A DNA stretch of 64,000 bases from Drechmeria coniospora (GCF_001625195.1 NC_054389.1:5886520-5950519); one strand, 5' to 3'. Counted from the stretch's first letter, positions 24,033-36,978 are shown. Numbers and translations: made by a program. Notes: generated by a model from the letters alone, not told the origin.

Positions 24033-24972
24033 ATGATTCGATCAGTGCTCGGCCTTTGGGCATCCCCTTTCCGGAGAGCGGGCACCCCAACGGCTGGCAT
24101 CCGTCCGTGGGAGCACGTCTGGAAGAGACTATGCAGCTCGGAGCCAAGTCAGTCGCTGTCCCACGGTGCGCCATGGCCAACGTCAAGCCCGCTGCAGGCG
24201 GTGTTGCGGTCTGCACGCCAGGCCGGACCGCGACCAAGGGTGCCGACGAGCGGATGTCGGCCAAGGATCGGACAAACGCAACGTCGAGCATTTCACTTTT
24301 CTGCCTGGAGGAGGAGCGCCTCGGGATCCAAGGCTGAGGAGAAGCTGTCGCTGCGCGACCGACTGAAGAAGCTGTCCCGCGAATACGGCTGGTCGGCGGT
24401 GGGCGTCTACCTCGCGCTGAGCGTCTTGGACTTTCCCTTTTGCTTCCTGCTCGTGCGCGTCGTCGGCACCGACAAGATTGGTGCGTACGTACCGGACACG
24501 CCGGCGCAAGTCACTGACAAGATGATGACAGGCAAGATCGAGCAACGGGTTGTCTCGAGCGTCTCGAGCGTCGTGCCCGAGTCCGTTCGGGAAAAGCTTC
24601 ACGAATACTGGCGATCCATCAAGGGCGTCGAGACGCAGACGCTGGGTGACGACTACATCAGCGAAACGGTGGAAATGGCAGGATGGGGTCTCGAGGAAGC
24701 GCAGGAACGAAACCAGGAGGAAGCCAGTACGTTGATCCCTCACCACGAGTGGTGCCATCGCGTCCCTCATGCAGCCGTGCCGCCTCGACGCGCGCCTGGT
24801 GAGGCTGTTCGCTGACGACGGAGCAGGTCTAGCAACGCAGCTGGCTCTGGCCTACGCCATCCACAAGAGTTTCATCTTCCTTCGGGTACCCCTCACGGCC
24901 GCCGTCACGCCACGAATCGTCAAGGTGCTCCGGTCCTGGGGGTGGAATATTGGCAAGCGGGTGCCGAAATGA
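24033..24972 (+). CDS. DUF1279 mitochondrial protein (Nat2/FAM210-like)
   Basis: Exons are 24033-24726 and 24827-24972 with a 100-bp intron (GTACGT...CAG), giving 279 residues; yeast Nat2 is 288. The first 110 residues are Arg/Ser-rich without acidic clusters, typical of a mitochondrial presequence, ending near RRAFHFSAWRRS. The DUF1279 domain follows: LRDRLKKLSREYGWSAVGVY, LALSVLDFPFCFLLVRVVG (one membrane segment), then after the intron LATQLALAYAIHKSFIFLRV and TAAVTPRIVKVLRSWGW. This is the FAM210/Nat2 pattern. The yeast gene was named for N-acetylation, but the domain is better known from mammalian FAM210A/B, mitochondrial membrane proteins tied to organelle translation and metabolism. 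The frame is open for 130 codons upstream without ATG, so 24033 is the first possible start. Confidence 0.85.
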
Positions 24973-26900
24973 AGCGGGCGGAGCGTGTGCGACTGCAGGT
25001 ATTTGTTCGAGTAGGAGAGAGGGTGTGCGTGTACATGTACAAAGTATGATGGTAGAAACGACGGCATCAGGCCACGCAGGCGGCAGCTGAGCTGGCTTGG
25101 CAGTATGGATCATTTGACAGATGCAACCAATAGACAGGGCAAACAGAGACTATCGACTGTACATGAGATACTCGGGCACATGCATGAATACGGGTAGAGA
25201 CACAGCCGTGGAGGGGGAGAGACATTGTGCAGGCACGCCAGCTAGGGTAGGTGATATTCGCGAAGACGGAGATGCGTGCAAGAAGGTTCGATGCTGCATG
25301 AGGCCGGTGCCATGCGACGAGTCGGAGCTTGCATCGTGGTGGGGGAGCTGGAGGCACGCATGCCATCCCAAGCATGCCGCACGAAGCCCACCAGACTGGG
25401 CTCCGTGCCACACACACACCGGCCACGACATTGCATCGGCCCCTCGTGCTGGACATGCTTCGGCGTGCGTGACAACGGCCGGACGTCCTCATTTCGGCCT
25501 CGCCTCTGCATCGTCTCGGCATCGTCTCGGTACTAGACGAGGAGCATATGGGGGGGGGGGGGGGGTCCGTTTCGAAAAAGGAGCCGCCCTCGTCGATAGT
25601 GTTCGCCTCGCCGCTCCGTCGGCCGATGGCGGAAGCTATCGTTTGCCTTGCATGCGAGTCCTTGTAGGATGCCGCAACCACCGGCCAAGCGCTGTGGGAC
25701 GCCAGTTGGCAGAGCCTCCGACGATGCCGGTGAGAGATGAGCCGAGGGGGGATGAGAACGGGGCAGGTGATGAGTTGAAGGGAAGCCCCTCGGTCATCAG
25801 CACTTTGCCTTTCTCGCGTTGGCCATTTCTTGACCTTGCTTTTTCCCTCGACCGGTTCAGGAGCTGAACATCACGGATGGATACCATTCCATTCGCACGG
25901 TTACCCGCCGCACAGGCGTCGACACCTACCCGACGGCGACGGCAAGGGAACTAGGCAGCCGGTGGTGGGCCAAGAGTCAGCACGCCGGGCCCGGAGGCGT
26001 GACGCCAAACTGTGCATTGCATTTCACCCGCCTGCCGTCACAGAGAAATAGCCGACGCTGGCATAAACTTTCCGAGGGCCCAAGGGCAGCGTGTCTTGGC
26101 ACTTGGGTGTTCTGCCCGTCGGTACGGCCACTCTTTGATGGCTGCAGCCTCGCTCGCCTCGGGCCCCCGGACAAGGGAGCAGGGGAAGGGAGCAGGGGAA
26201 CGACGGGGATGGAAAGAGAATCCGGAAAGAGCCTGCTCACGACGAATCCTGGGCGAGCAGGGATAGAGGTGATGATTCATACTCCATCTCCATGTGACGG
26301 CCTCTGCTGTGGCATCGCATTCAACCGCTGCCGAGGCAGAGAGTTAAGCTTTGCCTCGGAGCAGCAACGTGACCTTGTGGAAATTACCAAGACCTTCCAA
26401 GCTCTGGGCACTGTTCCGGCTGCCCAATCGAGTATCCGTCCTGATGATGGTTACCAAGCTCGGGGCTTCTCGCATGATGAATTCGCGTGTGCCTATGTGC
26501 ACCGTGCGATGTGCCCTTGCGGACTCGAACATCAATGTACGTAGGGGCTGGAAATTTGCTGTTTGCGTGCAGGGAGCCATGCCATGCGGACGCGCTCATT
26601 CGGTGCCGAGTCAGTCGCGTTGGCCGTTTTGACGAGACGAGGTTTCGACAAGGGCTACAAGAAGCATATCGATCTAGACGGTGGAATCTGCATTGACTCG
26701 CAGGCCCTGGTTGCAGGACCGCATGCAAGCGAGCGCAGTTTACGAGTTCTTGCCATCGATTCGTGGCGGTCCGGTCGCGCGGCCGTGGACAAGATTGCCA
26801 GTCTCTATCATGTCGCGATTCGTGGTGGAGTCTCGTCGCTATTTTGGTCACAATTCCCAGTCTACAACTGGACGATTTTTCGAGGTCCAAGCGGGCGAGG

Positions 26901-26951
26901 GCGATGACGAGGGCGATGACGAGGGCGATGACGAGGGCGAGGGCAATGACG
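26901..26951 (+). repeat. 12-bp tandem repeat (GCGATGACGAGG)
   Basis: Three perfect copies (26901-26936) followed by two degenerate ones. In one frame it would read as an Asp/Glu/Gly repeat, but no gene frame surrounds it. Confidence 0.9.
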
Positions 26952-27180
26952 AGAGCGGAGAGAGCTCACGAACCACCTATCGTTACTCGTATGTACATAC
27001 ACACCTACGCATGTTCACATGTACTGCACGTGCCCGTACGTCTTCTTTGGCCACTCGGAAAGTACCCGTCACGTCCTGGGCCTCCCGAGGAAGGAGATGA
27101 CCGATGGATGATGATGGAAGGTGCAAGAAGCGCTGGCATGGCACGGACGACGGCCCGGTTTTGATCCAAACACAAGCAGC

Positions 27181-27233
27181 TGCCACGGGCTGCCACGGGC
27201 TGCCACGGGCTGCCACGGGCTGCCACGGGCTGC
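27181..27233 (+). repeat. 10-bp tandem repeat (TGCCACGGGC)x5
   Basis: Five perfect decamer copies (27181-27230), then TGCCATTCAC as a broken sixth. The 10-bp period is close to one DNA helical turn. It lies outside any supported gene. Confidence 0.95.
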
Positions 27234-30200
27234 CATTCACTGTCACACCGCCGGCGGTGAAGGCGTGATCGGCTTCGGCGACGTCTCGCCTACCAGTTAC
27301 CCACGAGGAAAGGTTTGTAGATGGAGGGGCAACAAGCGACATGCTGCGTACTTTGCGCCGTCGGTGCGAGGACCTCATGATCGGCCGTGCCCGTCGCATG
27401 GCGGCTTCAGCTCCGGCATCGCCACGCCTTTGATGCAGGCAAGTACAAGTACGTCATGATCAAGGAGGCGGACGCTGTCCGAAGGCCGACGGGACGAGGA
27501 GATGCTGCTCGTCCGAGTCTCGCGACAAGAACAGGGATGATGCGCCTGGTAATAAAAAGTAAGTTTTCCGCCTTGACGACCGAATGCCAGCCCTTCCTTG
27601 GTGCATGCGCAGAGTACTTGCCCTTGACATCTCATGCTTGCTGCATCTGTTCGCTGACAAGCTTTCGGTCGTCAGCGTCGGACTCGGCACCGAGAGAGAC
27701 ATGGGCCGCGATCAAGATACTCGAAGCAAACGCGCAACTTGGTGAGGAGAAGACAGCCGAGGTCCAGACGCGCAATTTGCACGTTATCGCCACGGATCAC
27801 TCCGCAACCCCCCGCCGAGAATTTTCGGCGTGGGTATGCCGTACGCTCCGTCCCACCGTCCCACAAGCGTAGCGAACAAAGGTAAACACATCGATCGCAT
27901 GGTCTTCTGTCGGCTTGCAAACCCCACCCCCAGTGGCAAGCTGCCGCCGCAACTGCACCAGACCGATGGCTCGGTGGCTTGCCTGCGTGGCTTCGACTTT
28001 ATCCCTACGCCATGACGCAGTGAGCTGATTCTGCGTGGAGCATGCCTCCCTGCTCTGCCCTCCTTAACCACGGCACCGGAACGGCAGGGGACCGGTGGGT
28101 GGAAGCCAGTGCTCGACACCAACTTGCCGGGACATGGCGTTCCAAAGGAGCGTAAACGCTCCCAACCCATTGTGCGAATCGAGCCAACGTTTCGACTCGA
28201 CCTCGATCCGTCTCCTCCTCTCTCCCTCTCCTCATCGCATCTCTCGTCGCGCACGAGTCGTCCTCGGCCAACACGGGACGGCCGGGAGGGGTCAATGACG
28301 TCCCTTGACATGAGCTCAGCCCTTCACCAGTACGCGCAGCACGGACGAGCGACGACGACGACGACGACGAAAGCTTACCGTCGCAGCCTGCTTGTTAGCC
28401 AGCCTTCAGTTGATGGCTGGCGGGGCGGTTCCGCACGAGTCGGTTGCGCCGTCGGCTTTGACTCGGAAGCCAGGAGAGCAAGCAGGAAATCTGCATGGAA
28501 AGTCTCGAACGCAGATAGGCAACAAAAATATGGTGCTGCATCCATTGTGTCGCAATACGCTGCTGGCGTGAACCCAGTTTCCCGGTAGGAACTAGCTGCT
28601 CGCGCGCCGACGAACAGGTGAGACGGAGAGCAACAATACCAAGCATGGCATCAGAATGTCACAGCCTTTTCGGCGTTCAATACTGGCCAAAATCGTCGGT
28701 CGAGGCGCCCCTAGGCATGCGCAGTGTGAGTGCCCAAGGCTCAGCGCCTGGTGGGGCAGACGGTGGTTCGTTACCCTGTGAAGGTTTGTACACACAAGGA
28801 CATACTTACTGTACATGTGCCTGTCCTCCTTGCACACACGACGGGTTTGTACTTGGCGTACTGTACATGATTGCGAAACCATGAAGAGTACGGAGTGCTG
28901 TATTGTAAATAGTCAAGTCATAGTTACCCAGTAGGGAGCGACAAGCGTTAACCTAAACTGAGAAGGCACCAAATCACGTTACAAGTATTACAGTTCAATT
29001 ATGCTTCGTTCCCCATACCAAGCCTGTACACGATCAAATGAGACAAAGGCGCGAGGTCGCGCGAGAGATAAGGAAGCAGATGTGACTTTACAGTTCGAGT
29101 TGGACATAACCAACGACGACAAAAAAACTCTATTCTCTCCCCTTGGCCGCAGCGGCGAGGTGAGGCGCAGTCTTGATGCGAATTTTGACTTTTGAAGGGG
29201 ATGCCAGCCAGCGGCGCACACCGGCACAGCCAACGGGCGGCTCTGCTTCCAAGCGCTACCTGCCGTGGCCCGGCAGCTACAGGTAGGCACACACATACCT
29301 TGTAGCAGTGGCTCCAGCGGAACCCTTGTACTGTACTTGGGAGCGTATAGTATAGAGATAGAGCACAGAGCGCGGAGACAACACGACCAGCGCCGTTCTT
29401 TCACTCATCGTCACGTCACATGAGCACGAGCACCGGCCGCACGCATGCACGCCCAACGACACGCGCGCACATCTGGAGGACACGCTCGCACACAATGGCA
29501 TGGCCCTCGGCGACAGAAGGCAGAGGCGACGGCCAAGACGGCTTGCGAAGCGGCACAGGCAACATGCTTGCACCGCACGGGACATGCACACGTTGACCGT
29601 ACTTGAGCAGTGGCGTGCTCTGCACTGTAGGTGCGCGTGCCTACTAACGAACACTGCCTGCCGCGCGTATCCTCGCCCAGGACAAGTTACCGTGACGTCA
29701 AGGGGTGATGGGATGCTCGCGCCTGACGTGGTGGCACTAGCATAGCTCGCATATCGCTCGTAGAGGCAAAAACAAAAAAGGGCTCTCGGCGTTCCGCCAT
29801 GATCGATTCGTGGACGAGAAATTCTATCCATCTCGCATACTTTCATTCGGATTCCGCAAAGGCATTGTGCCCTGCACGGACTCGCTAGCATTTTAATTGA
29901 TTTGAATTTTTCGTAGCACTAAATTCTATTTCGTCCGCGCCGATTCGGTCAAGCGCCGGCCTCACATGGTTTTCGCCATGCCAAATGCGACAGCGTCGGC
30001 GACCGACTGGCAACGTCAGAAACCGTTCGAAACTCTGTCTGCCCATTTAAACTCCTGCCTGCCCCCCTTCGCCGCCTCAGCGCGGGGGGAGCAACAGCGT
30101 CGTGGAGTCGGGGAGTCGCGCTTGCGAAGCCGGCACCCACGCACACCACCAAGGGAGACCGACGTGGCTGCGGGCAGTTGCGCGGCTGCACCGACAGATT

Positions 30201-30380
30201 GGTTAGGCTTGCCACAGGCGTCGGGCGCCGTTTCCCGGACTCCCTTTCGTCGACGCCTTGGGCGTGGATGGATGCGTGGGTGGACGAGCGAGGGTTGGGA
30301 GAGGAGGACGCCTGCACCTGCACCGGTGATCTCGTGGCCATCGCCGACGGGGGGGATGGCGTACGGGGTACGGAGTACAC

Positions 30381-33300
30381 GGTGGCGAGAAGGGAGTGCT
30401 ATACTCGGTACGGAACAATTGGATGCATGTATCGGTACGGGGTTAGTACTATTCTTATGCGATTAATCATATTATGACTTTTTGCGACGCCGCCATCTGC
30501 CTTTTTCTCGTCGCACTACCAGGCACTATTTCATTCGCCATACGGCCCGTAAAACCCCGTATTACTTGAACTGCAGTACGGAGTGGTACGCTTTATACAC
30601 ATGGAATGCAATAGTTCGGTACCTATTACTACAGTACAAGTACTTGGTTCACCTCTCTCGTATTTCCGACCGTTGATGAACCATACCGGCGGCTTGCTCG
30701 TATGTACAGTAAGTAGTGGGGTTTTTCCGTCAGTCGTGCTGGCATGTATAGGTACGTAAATGTAAGTACGTACGGCCGTTCCATGTGCGTGCACTCTTCC
30801 TCGTTCCTGCAGGTTGGCCTAGGCAGCACAGACATGGAGGTGAGGTCTTGTGGGTGCACCGAGTACAACAGGTGCCGACGGAGCAAACGGTCGCCGATAC
30901 GGGGAAAGGTGTACAGTACGGAGTATTCCGTACAGTTCTTGCCTAATGCAGTACCTTAAAGTAATTATACAGTAGATGTTCGCAGATAGGAGTACTAGGA
31001 ACTGGTAGGACCAGGACTGCACTTGCAAGAGTACAATTATGTGTGGCTACCTATACTTGTACTAATTCGCAAGTACTTACTTATTCATCCGTACTCCGTA
31101 CCTGCAAGTACCATTTCTTGCATACAAATATTAAGTACTTACAACTAGTAGTTGTGGGCACCTGCAGCGTACAACTAGTATGTACTTAAGTACTCCGTAC
31201 TCCGTATTCACCTTAGCACATTTAAGTACAAGTAGGTATAGGTTAGTACTCTTTGCACATAACTTAGTCGACAACTATTAGTTGGAGGAGTCCACACGGG
31301 TAGCAGAAAGTACTACTAGCGCTCTGTACTCACAACTACTTGTACTCCGCACCAAGGTACCCAAGTACAGTACAGACTACCCTACTCCGTACAGAAAGTA
31401 TATGCACTTTTTCTACAGTACCCATTGTATCCTGCGGCAAAGTCGGCAAGTACTTAATTCTTCACTACTAGGTAGCATGTCAAGACGTATCTTGCCAGGG
31501 CAGGAGTGCCTCGAAGCAAGTGCGCGCCGCGATACAGACGACCAGCACATACTTGCATCAGAGGCAAAAGTTGGTACTGTACTTGGGCAGCAGGACCTTA
31601 TCATGCCCTTATTTCCACTCGGCGACCAAACTCCAGTGGGTCAGGCCAGCCACGAATGTGTGTTGAATCCTAGGACGAAGCTTGGCAAGGCCGATGTGAC
31701 GCATCCACCCCGCCACCGCTGGCGGCAAAACTACTGATGCCACAGGACGAAGGGGAAAAGCTTATGCTGATGGACAGCCGGGCTGGATTTTAAATTTATC
31801 GACTTCCCTGACCCGTCTTCACGACCCGGCCGGACGAACTAGGCCCTCACTCGCTGCACCATGTGCATGTTGTACTGTAATAGTACGGGCAGGGCAGCCT
31901 GTGGGGGACCGGCCATATGCAAGCCAGCTGCCTCGTTGGCCCGCCCCGGCATCCTATTCCCCGTCCTCTGCCTCTGCGGCCTCTACTTCCTGAGGGGTTT
32001 CCCTCTGGCGACGAAAGTCCATCTCCATCTCGTCCGTGCGAGGAGGAGGCGGTTGGATCCAAAGATGACAAGTTTCCTTTGCTGGTTTAGACTTTGGCTC
32101 TTTTTTTTTTTTCCTTTTGCGTTGCCTTGTGCCCTATTTTGCCTTTGCCGATGACGAGTAGTATCTGCTTTGCGCACCTAGGCAGCAGCTGGAGAAGCGT
32201 GGCCACGCTCAGATGCGTCGAAAGTCCGGCACGAATCGGTATGGCCGAAGAGATGCCAAGGTTTGCCCGACAAAATGACTGGCGCATTGCACACCTCTCG
32301 GCTGGATTGGCTGGCTGGCGGGAGGCAACACAAATCCGTACCAACGGCTGGTGGCATCAGTGAACGATGGGTACTACCTAGTAGGTACTATTGATGAACT
32401 CTGTTGTCGGGTCGGTGCAACGACGGTGCGGGTACGTAGTTGTACATGCAATCGTATGCTCGTGCGCGGGCAGAAGCATGTACCTCGAGGCCACGCCCAT
32501 ACCCATGCGCAAGCATGCGCAAGTACTAGTCGCCGGTCTAGCGGCCAACATGGTGCATGGTAAGTGCTGTGAGTAGGCGCTGTAACTGCACTCCCATCTC
32601 TGAGAGTTGCGATTATTAGTTACGTACTTCGTGCTCGTTCCGACAGCCAACGTCGGAGCACTGCGTACTTGCAAGTTGGAGTACGAGTACGAGACCCGTA
32701 GGTGGCCGAGAGGCATGATAAAATAAACAGACATGCATGCGGGTTTCATTCTTCCGAGCCACCATTCATTGACACGCCCGTCTAGCGCCGCCATCATCCC
32801 GTTCCAGGACAATGTTCGGCGGCTCTCGCCATTCAGGAGCTTCCTTACCTACAAAAGCCGACGAGCATCTCGAACTCTCATTGGCCCGTAGGCCAGCACG
32901 GTATGCTGCGAAAAGCGAAAAGCGACACGGCGGCGCATAGGGCCGTCGCGAGGCACGATCAAGGGGAGAGCGAAGCAGAATCGGAACGCAGGTGCTCGCA
33001 GGGACCATGCGTGCATGCAAGCGACACTGAAGCTCGCGGGAAGAGCAGCACGCCGATGCGCTGCCGATGCGCTGCCGATGCGCTGCCGACAAAGATGCAG
33101 AGCAGATTCGACGTTGGCAGGGAGCAATGGCGGTGCCGCTTTTTTTTTGCCTTTTGGCGGAACGGTTGCCTGCACACGGCAGATGCGCGGCCGCAGGTCA
33201 GGTGCCCATTGAATGGACGACGTGCGAGATAGGGACGACGAGAAGGAGCATATACTTTTTTGCCCACGTGTGGGATTGAGTGAAGTGTGCCAGCGCCGCG

Positions 33301-34780
33301 CCGCGCCCCCGCCCACCCCCCCCCCCCCCTCTCCCTTCCTTAGGCCAAACCATGCGATGGGAGGGGCCACAAGTGCCGATAGGTAAACCGTAAACTTGGA
33401 ATAAGCTCGCCTTACTCGGCCAGGCTTGCTCCATCCGTACGTCGTCTGAGTTTCGCTTCCGCCGCGCTCCAAAGTTTACGTTGCCGCCTGGCTTCGAATG
33501 CAATGTACCTGTTGTGATGCGTCAGTGAGCGAGAGGCGAGAGGCGAGCGATGCCTACAGCAGAGGTGCACCACCGCCGGTCCATCACATCATCTATGCCT
33601 TGGGAGACCTAGTCTACCAATTTTATTAAACTCTCCAATATAGCCGGCCGGCTCTCGTTCCTTTAAAAGACCAACAAGTACCCCCTATCGGCTTCCTGTC
33701 ATGTGCCGTTCGAATCTCAGTTCCTGCCGTCGTCACCCTATCCATCGCCGCTTCGTTGTTGTATTACTCACACAACCATTCGTACGCGAGATTCGTGCAT
33801 CACGTCCTCCGTACTTGCCTTGGCACTTGCCTCTACTTGTGCAAAGTACCCCGTCCTCGTCATCACTTCCTTGGTGGCACTGACCTACCTAACTCGTACA
33901 CTTCCTCCGCTACCCGCACACTTCCTCCGCTACCCATACACTTCGGCCATCGTCCTGCATCAATTCGAGCACCGCCGCCTGAACCGGTACCAACATCAGC
34001 ATCGGTGCCGGCATACATTCGCAAGTACATGCCTTTACTCGCGGTACGGATCACCTTGAGAGATCGATCCCCTCATCCGTCCACTTGCATCTCAGCTTGA
34101 GCGGTCGTTACACGCTATACCGTTTCCTCGGTCCCCCTACCACCCACCACTTCCGCCTACCACCTTGCCGTCTACCACCTTGCCGCCCACAACCTTTCCG
34201 CCTACCACCACCACCACCAACCAACCAACTGCCAGTGCCCCATAGCCAACCTCGTTGTTAAAACGAAACGTCCCTTTACTTTTATTTTTTCTTTTCTTTT
34301 TCCACATACCATACCCAGTCCTGTCCTGTTTGGACACACCTCACATCCCGAACACGCGCACACGCCCCTTGTCGTACACATAGGTCGCCGACCTGTCCGT
34401 ACCCCGTACGAACCTCAAACGCATCTTCCTTCCCTCCGCGCCTCCACGCCTCCACGCGGGAACACGCTGCACTGCAACGGACGAGCAGGCAGACAGACCA
34501 AGGTACCGTGCTGTACCCGGCACATGTCGACGGCAGGTCTCACTTCGCTCTGAACCAACCCATCCCGTCATCGGACCACCATTGAATGAGACCCCTCGTC
34601 TCTTCTTCGTCACGTCGCACACCCCCTCACCACCCCTCCCCCTTCATCAGCAGCAAGTCGGGTGGGCTCGTCCCGTCCAGCCAGGGCCTGTAGCGCACAT
34701 TACTGCCGCGGCGGTCGCTCAGTCACACTCCACGCCCACGTCCGCCTGTCCACCGAAGCACACTTACCTGTAATAAATAC
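30381..34780. other. Gene-poor block, right half, with motif cluster and 5' leader
   Basis: No supported gene. 30380-31470 is AT-richer and packed with GTAC words and TACGGAGTA/TACTCCGTA motifs (30905-30930, 31089-31100, 31193-31207). An 11-bp tandem repeat lies at 33054-33086 and a C14 run at 33316-33329. From about 33620 the C/T-rich sequence with CACTTCCTCCGCTACC repeats (33899-33940) may be the promoter/leader of the gene at 34781. Confidence 0.5.
33054..33086 (+). repeat. 11-bp tandem repeat (CGATGCGCTGC)x3
   Basis: Three perfect copies of CGATGCGCTGC followed by CGA, in gene-free sequence. Confidence 0.9.
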
Positions 34781-35422
34781 ATGACCGGCTCGCCGTCGCC
34801 TACGCTGCGTACCATGTTGTCCGTCTACCCTCCCGATTCTCATCAGCATCAGGAATACCACCACCAGCATCGTCAGCACTACGAGCAACCGTCGACCTAC
34901 ATTCAGCCGCATCCACAGCAGCAGCAACAGCAGCAGCAGACGCAACACCAACCCCCGCCACCACCGCAACACCAGCACCAGCACCAGCACCAGCACCAGC
35001 ACCAGCACCAGCACCAGCACCAGCACCAGCACCAGCACCAGCACCAGCACAGCCCTCCTGCCGGCCAAGCGCACAACGCACAGTTCAACACGATGCCTCA
35101 CCGCGAGTCCGTCTCCCCGGTCGTGGGCCACCAGACGTTACCCCCAAGCGCCGGCTCGGCATCCAAGATATCCCAAGACGCGGCCGTCGCGCAGGCGCTC
35201 GAGATAGCCCGCGAGAGCCCCGACGGCGCGTCGGATCCCACCGTCAGCAGCATCCTGGACCACGCGCTTGCCAACATATGGGCCAAGGTCAAGGCCGAGC
35301 CCACGACGTACCTGATGACGAGGGACGAGTTTGCCGTCTTCAACTTCTTCCAGCACCGCTTCGTCGGCGACAAGGATGCCGTCGCCGCCCGGAAGCGCTT
35401 CTGGGACAACTTTAGGGTGTAG
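34781..35422 (+). CDS. Gln/His-repeat protein with conserved-looking C-terminal domain, unrecognised
   Basis: An intronless 213-residue frame. The ATG at 34781 follows AATAC; a second ATG at codon 12 (MLSVYPPD) is an alternative start. Residues 20-90 are low complexity: a polyglutamine run, then about a dozen Gln-His repeats made by a CAGCAC hexamer array (about 34970-35049). The last 85 residues look like a folded helical domain: SKISQDAAVAQALEIARE, SSILDHALANIWAKVKAEP, TYLMTRDEFAVFNFFQHRF and AARKRFWDNFRV. The contrast between domain-like C-terminus and repeat N-terminus supports a real gene. Proteins with Q/H tracts are often transcription-related, but no DNA-binding motif is visible and I cannot name the family. 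It stands alone between two large gene-free intervals. Confidence 0.7.
   Translation: MTGSPSPTLRTMLSVYPPDSHQHQEYHHQHRQHYEQPSTYIQPHPQQQQQQQQTQHQPPPPPQHQHQHQHQHQHQHQHQHQHQHQHQHQHSPPAGQAHNAQFNTMPHRESVSPVVGHQTLPPSAGSASKISQDAAVAQALEIARESPDGASDPTVSSILDHALANIWAKVKAEPTTYLMTRDEFAVFNFFQHRFVGDKDAVAARKRFWDNFRV
34970..35049 (+). repeat. (CAGCAC)n hexamer array inside the Q/H protein gene
   Basis: About thirteen tandem CAGCAC units encoding alternating Gln and His. It is preceded by a CAG/CAA polyglutamine stretch at about 34915-34940. A hexamer array keeps frame when its length changes, so copy number probably varies between strains. Confidence 0.95.
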
Positions 35423-36978
35423 CCGACTTGGGCCGACGGCGCTCGCGAGCGCAAGCTCACTTGGTCGGCTTGACGATGAGCATGGACCGACCGATCGATG
35501 GACGACCATGTGCGGGCGCAGCCAGTCCACGCACGAAGCGGCACGAGAGCCCGCCGCGTGCCGCACGCAAGCGCCAGGCTCGCATCGACTGCCGTCACGC
35601 GTCGGTCGTGCAGCCCAAGCAAGCTGCGACTTTGGCATATGCCGCACCCGTCGGTCGGTGCTCGATTCTGGTGCGGCGCCTCGCGCCACCAGGGGACATG
35701 GACACGCTGGAGGGGAGAGACCAACTCATGGGCCGCGAGGAAGGACGGGGGCTCCTTTCGTGGCGGAACAGAGGATCCAGCGCACCACGGTCAAGGGGCA
35801 AACGGTTACGAGGATTGAGGAGGGGCGGCGAGAGATTCCCTCGGGGCGAGCCAGCGACGGTGCCTCTTCGTTCGCCGCGCGCATTTCCTCGTGGGTGCCC
35901 TGCTAGCACGTATGCATGATTCATAGGCGGAGCCGGCTTCCGGCCGTTGATCGATCCAGTACGGAGTACGGAGTACATGTAAGTAAGTGCTGCATTAGAC
36001 TAGGACGTATACTTTCTGTGCGGAGCATCATGATCGTACTTGGTACGTACGGAGTACATGTATACGAATACGAGAATTACTACGCAATAGGCCCTTTCTG
36101 CGTCTGGCCTTTAGCATTCAGTGTGTCGACAGGCTTTCGTGTTCTTGCAGGTGCGTGCTTGCACGGGTCCGCACTCCGTACGGAGGGTGTAAGCGTACAG
36201 TAAGTAAGTACGTGTACTTTCATACATACTTTGTACTATGTTTAGCCTTGAATGCTATGCCTGCTGCCCCCGCAGCATCCTTGCCAGACTGGCTGTCAGT
36301 CACTCTTGGCGGGCCCGGACGGGGATTTCAGGGTCCGCCGCCCGAAACGTTGGATGGCCCCGCCCCCAGCGCCAGGGCACCCGCTGCGAGCGCGAGGGGG
36401 GCCTTTCCGCTTCGGAGCCTGAAAATACAGTACTTGCAACACTGGAGCCTCAAAATACATCATCGGCACCCTTCCTTTGATCCAGCGACAGCTGGCCGTC
36501 ACCATCTCCGGTTCCGAGCCCCCTGCCAGTGTCCAACGGACGACCAACGTCAACCACAAGGACCGACCGGAATCGGCGCTGCGCGTGTCCTCGGCGTGCC
36601 CATCTCTGGTTGCCCGTGCTTCTCGCCGACCGACCTGGCCGTTCATTTGTGGACCAAATCTCGACGGCGTCGAAGTGAACTCGACAAAGCGTGGAGGGGA
36701 AGATGCAAAAGTACAGGTACGTGCAATCAGATGGAGCCTCCGGTCCAACGCCGTATCGCAATCTGCAAGTAAACCGCCACCGCACCGACTGCGACGGATC
36801 CTTCAAAAGTATCCTCCGAGGCCATGATTTGCCTGTGCCGTACATGGATATCATCTTGTCCTCCTCCCTGGAGGGATGTTTGCAGCGTAGTTGTAGTTTG
36901 TCGCTACCTGATGACTACTCAGCGGCTGTACGAGGGCTTCCGGGCATAGCATGGCTTCGAGCCATTGCGCCGAGCTCT

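Larger units (their letters stand above)
24973..30380. other. Gene-poor block, left half
   Basis: No supported gene in 5.4 kb. Open frames up to 248 codons exist on both strands, but they overlap each other, lack conserved motifs and are rich in Cys/His/Arg as expected from random GC-rich sequence. Distinct structures are a G16 run (25550-25565), a 12-bp tandem repeat (26901-26936) and a 10-bp tandem repeat (27181-27230). Unannotated non-coding RNA cannot be excluded. Confidence 0.5.

Noticed and set aside
25121..25867. 248-codon open frame in the gene-poor block
   Set aside because: Overlaps equally long frames on the other strand, is rich in Cys/His/Arg without domain pattern, and crosses a G16 run.
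30380..31470. CRISPR-like array of repeated GTAC words
   Set aside because: Spacing is irregular, the repeats are short and palindromic, and the sequence is clearly a fungal nuclear chromosome.
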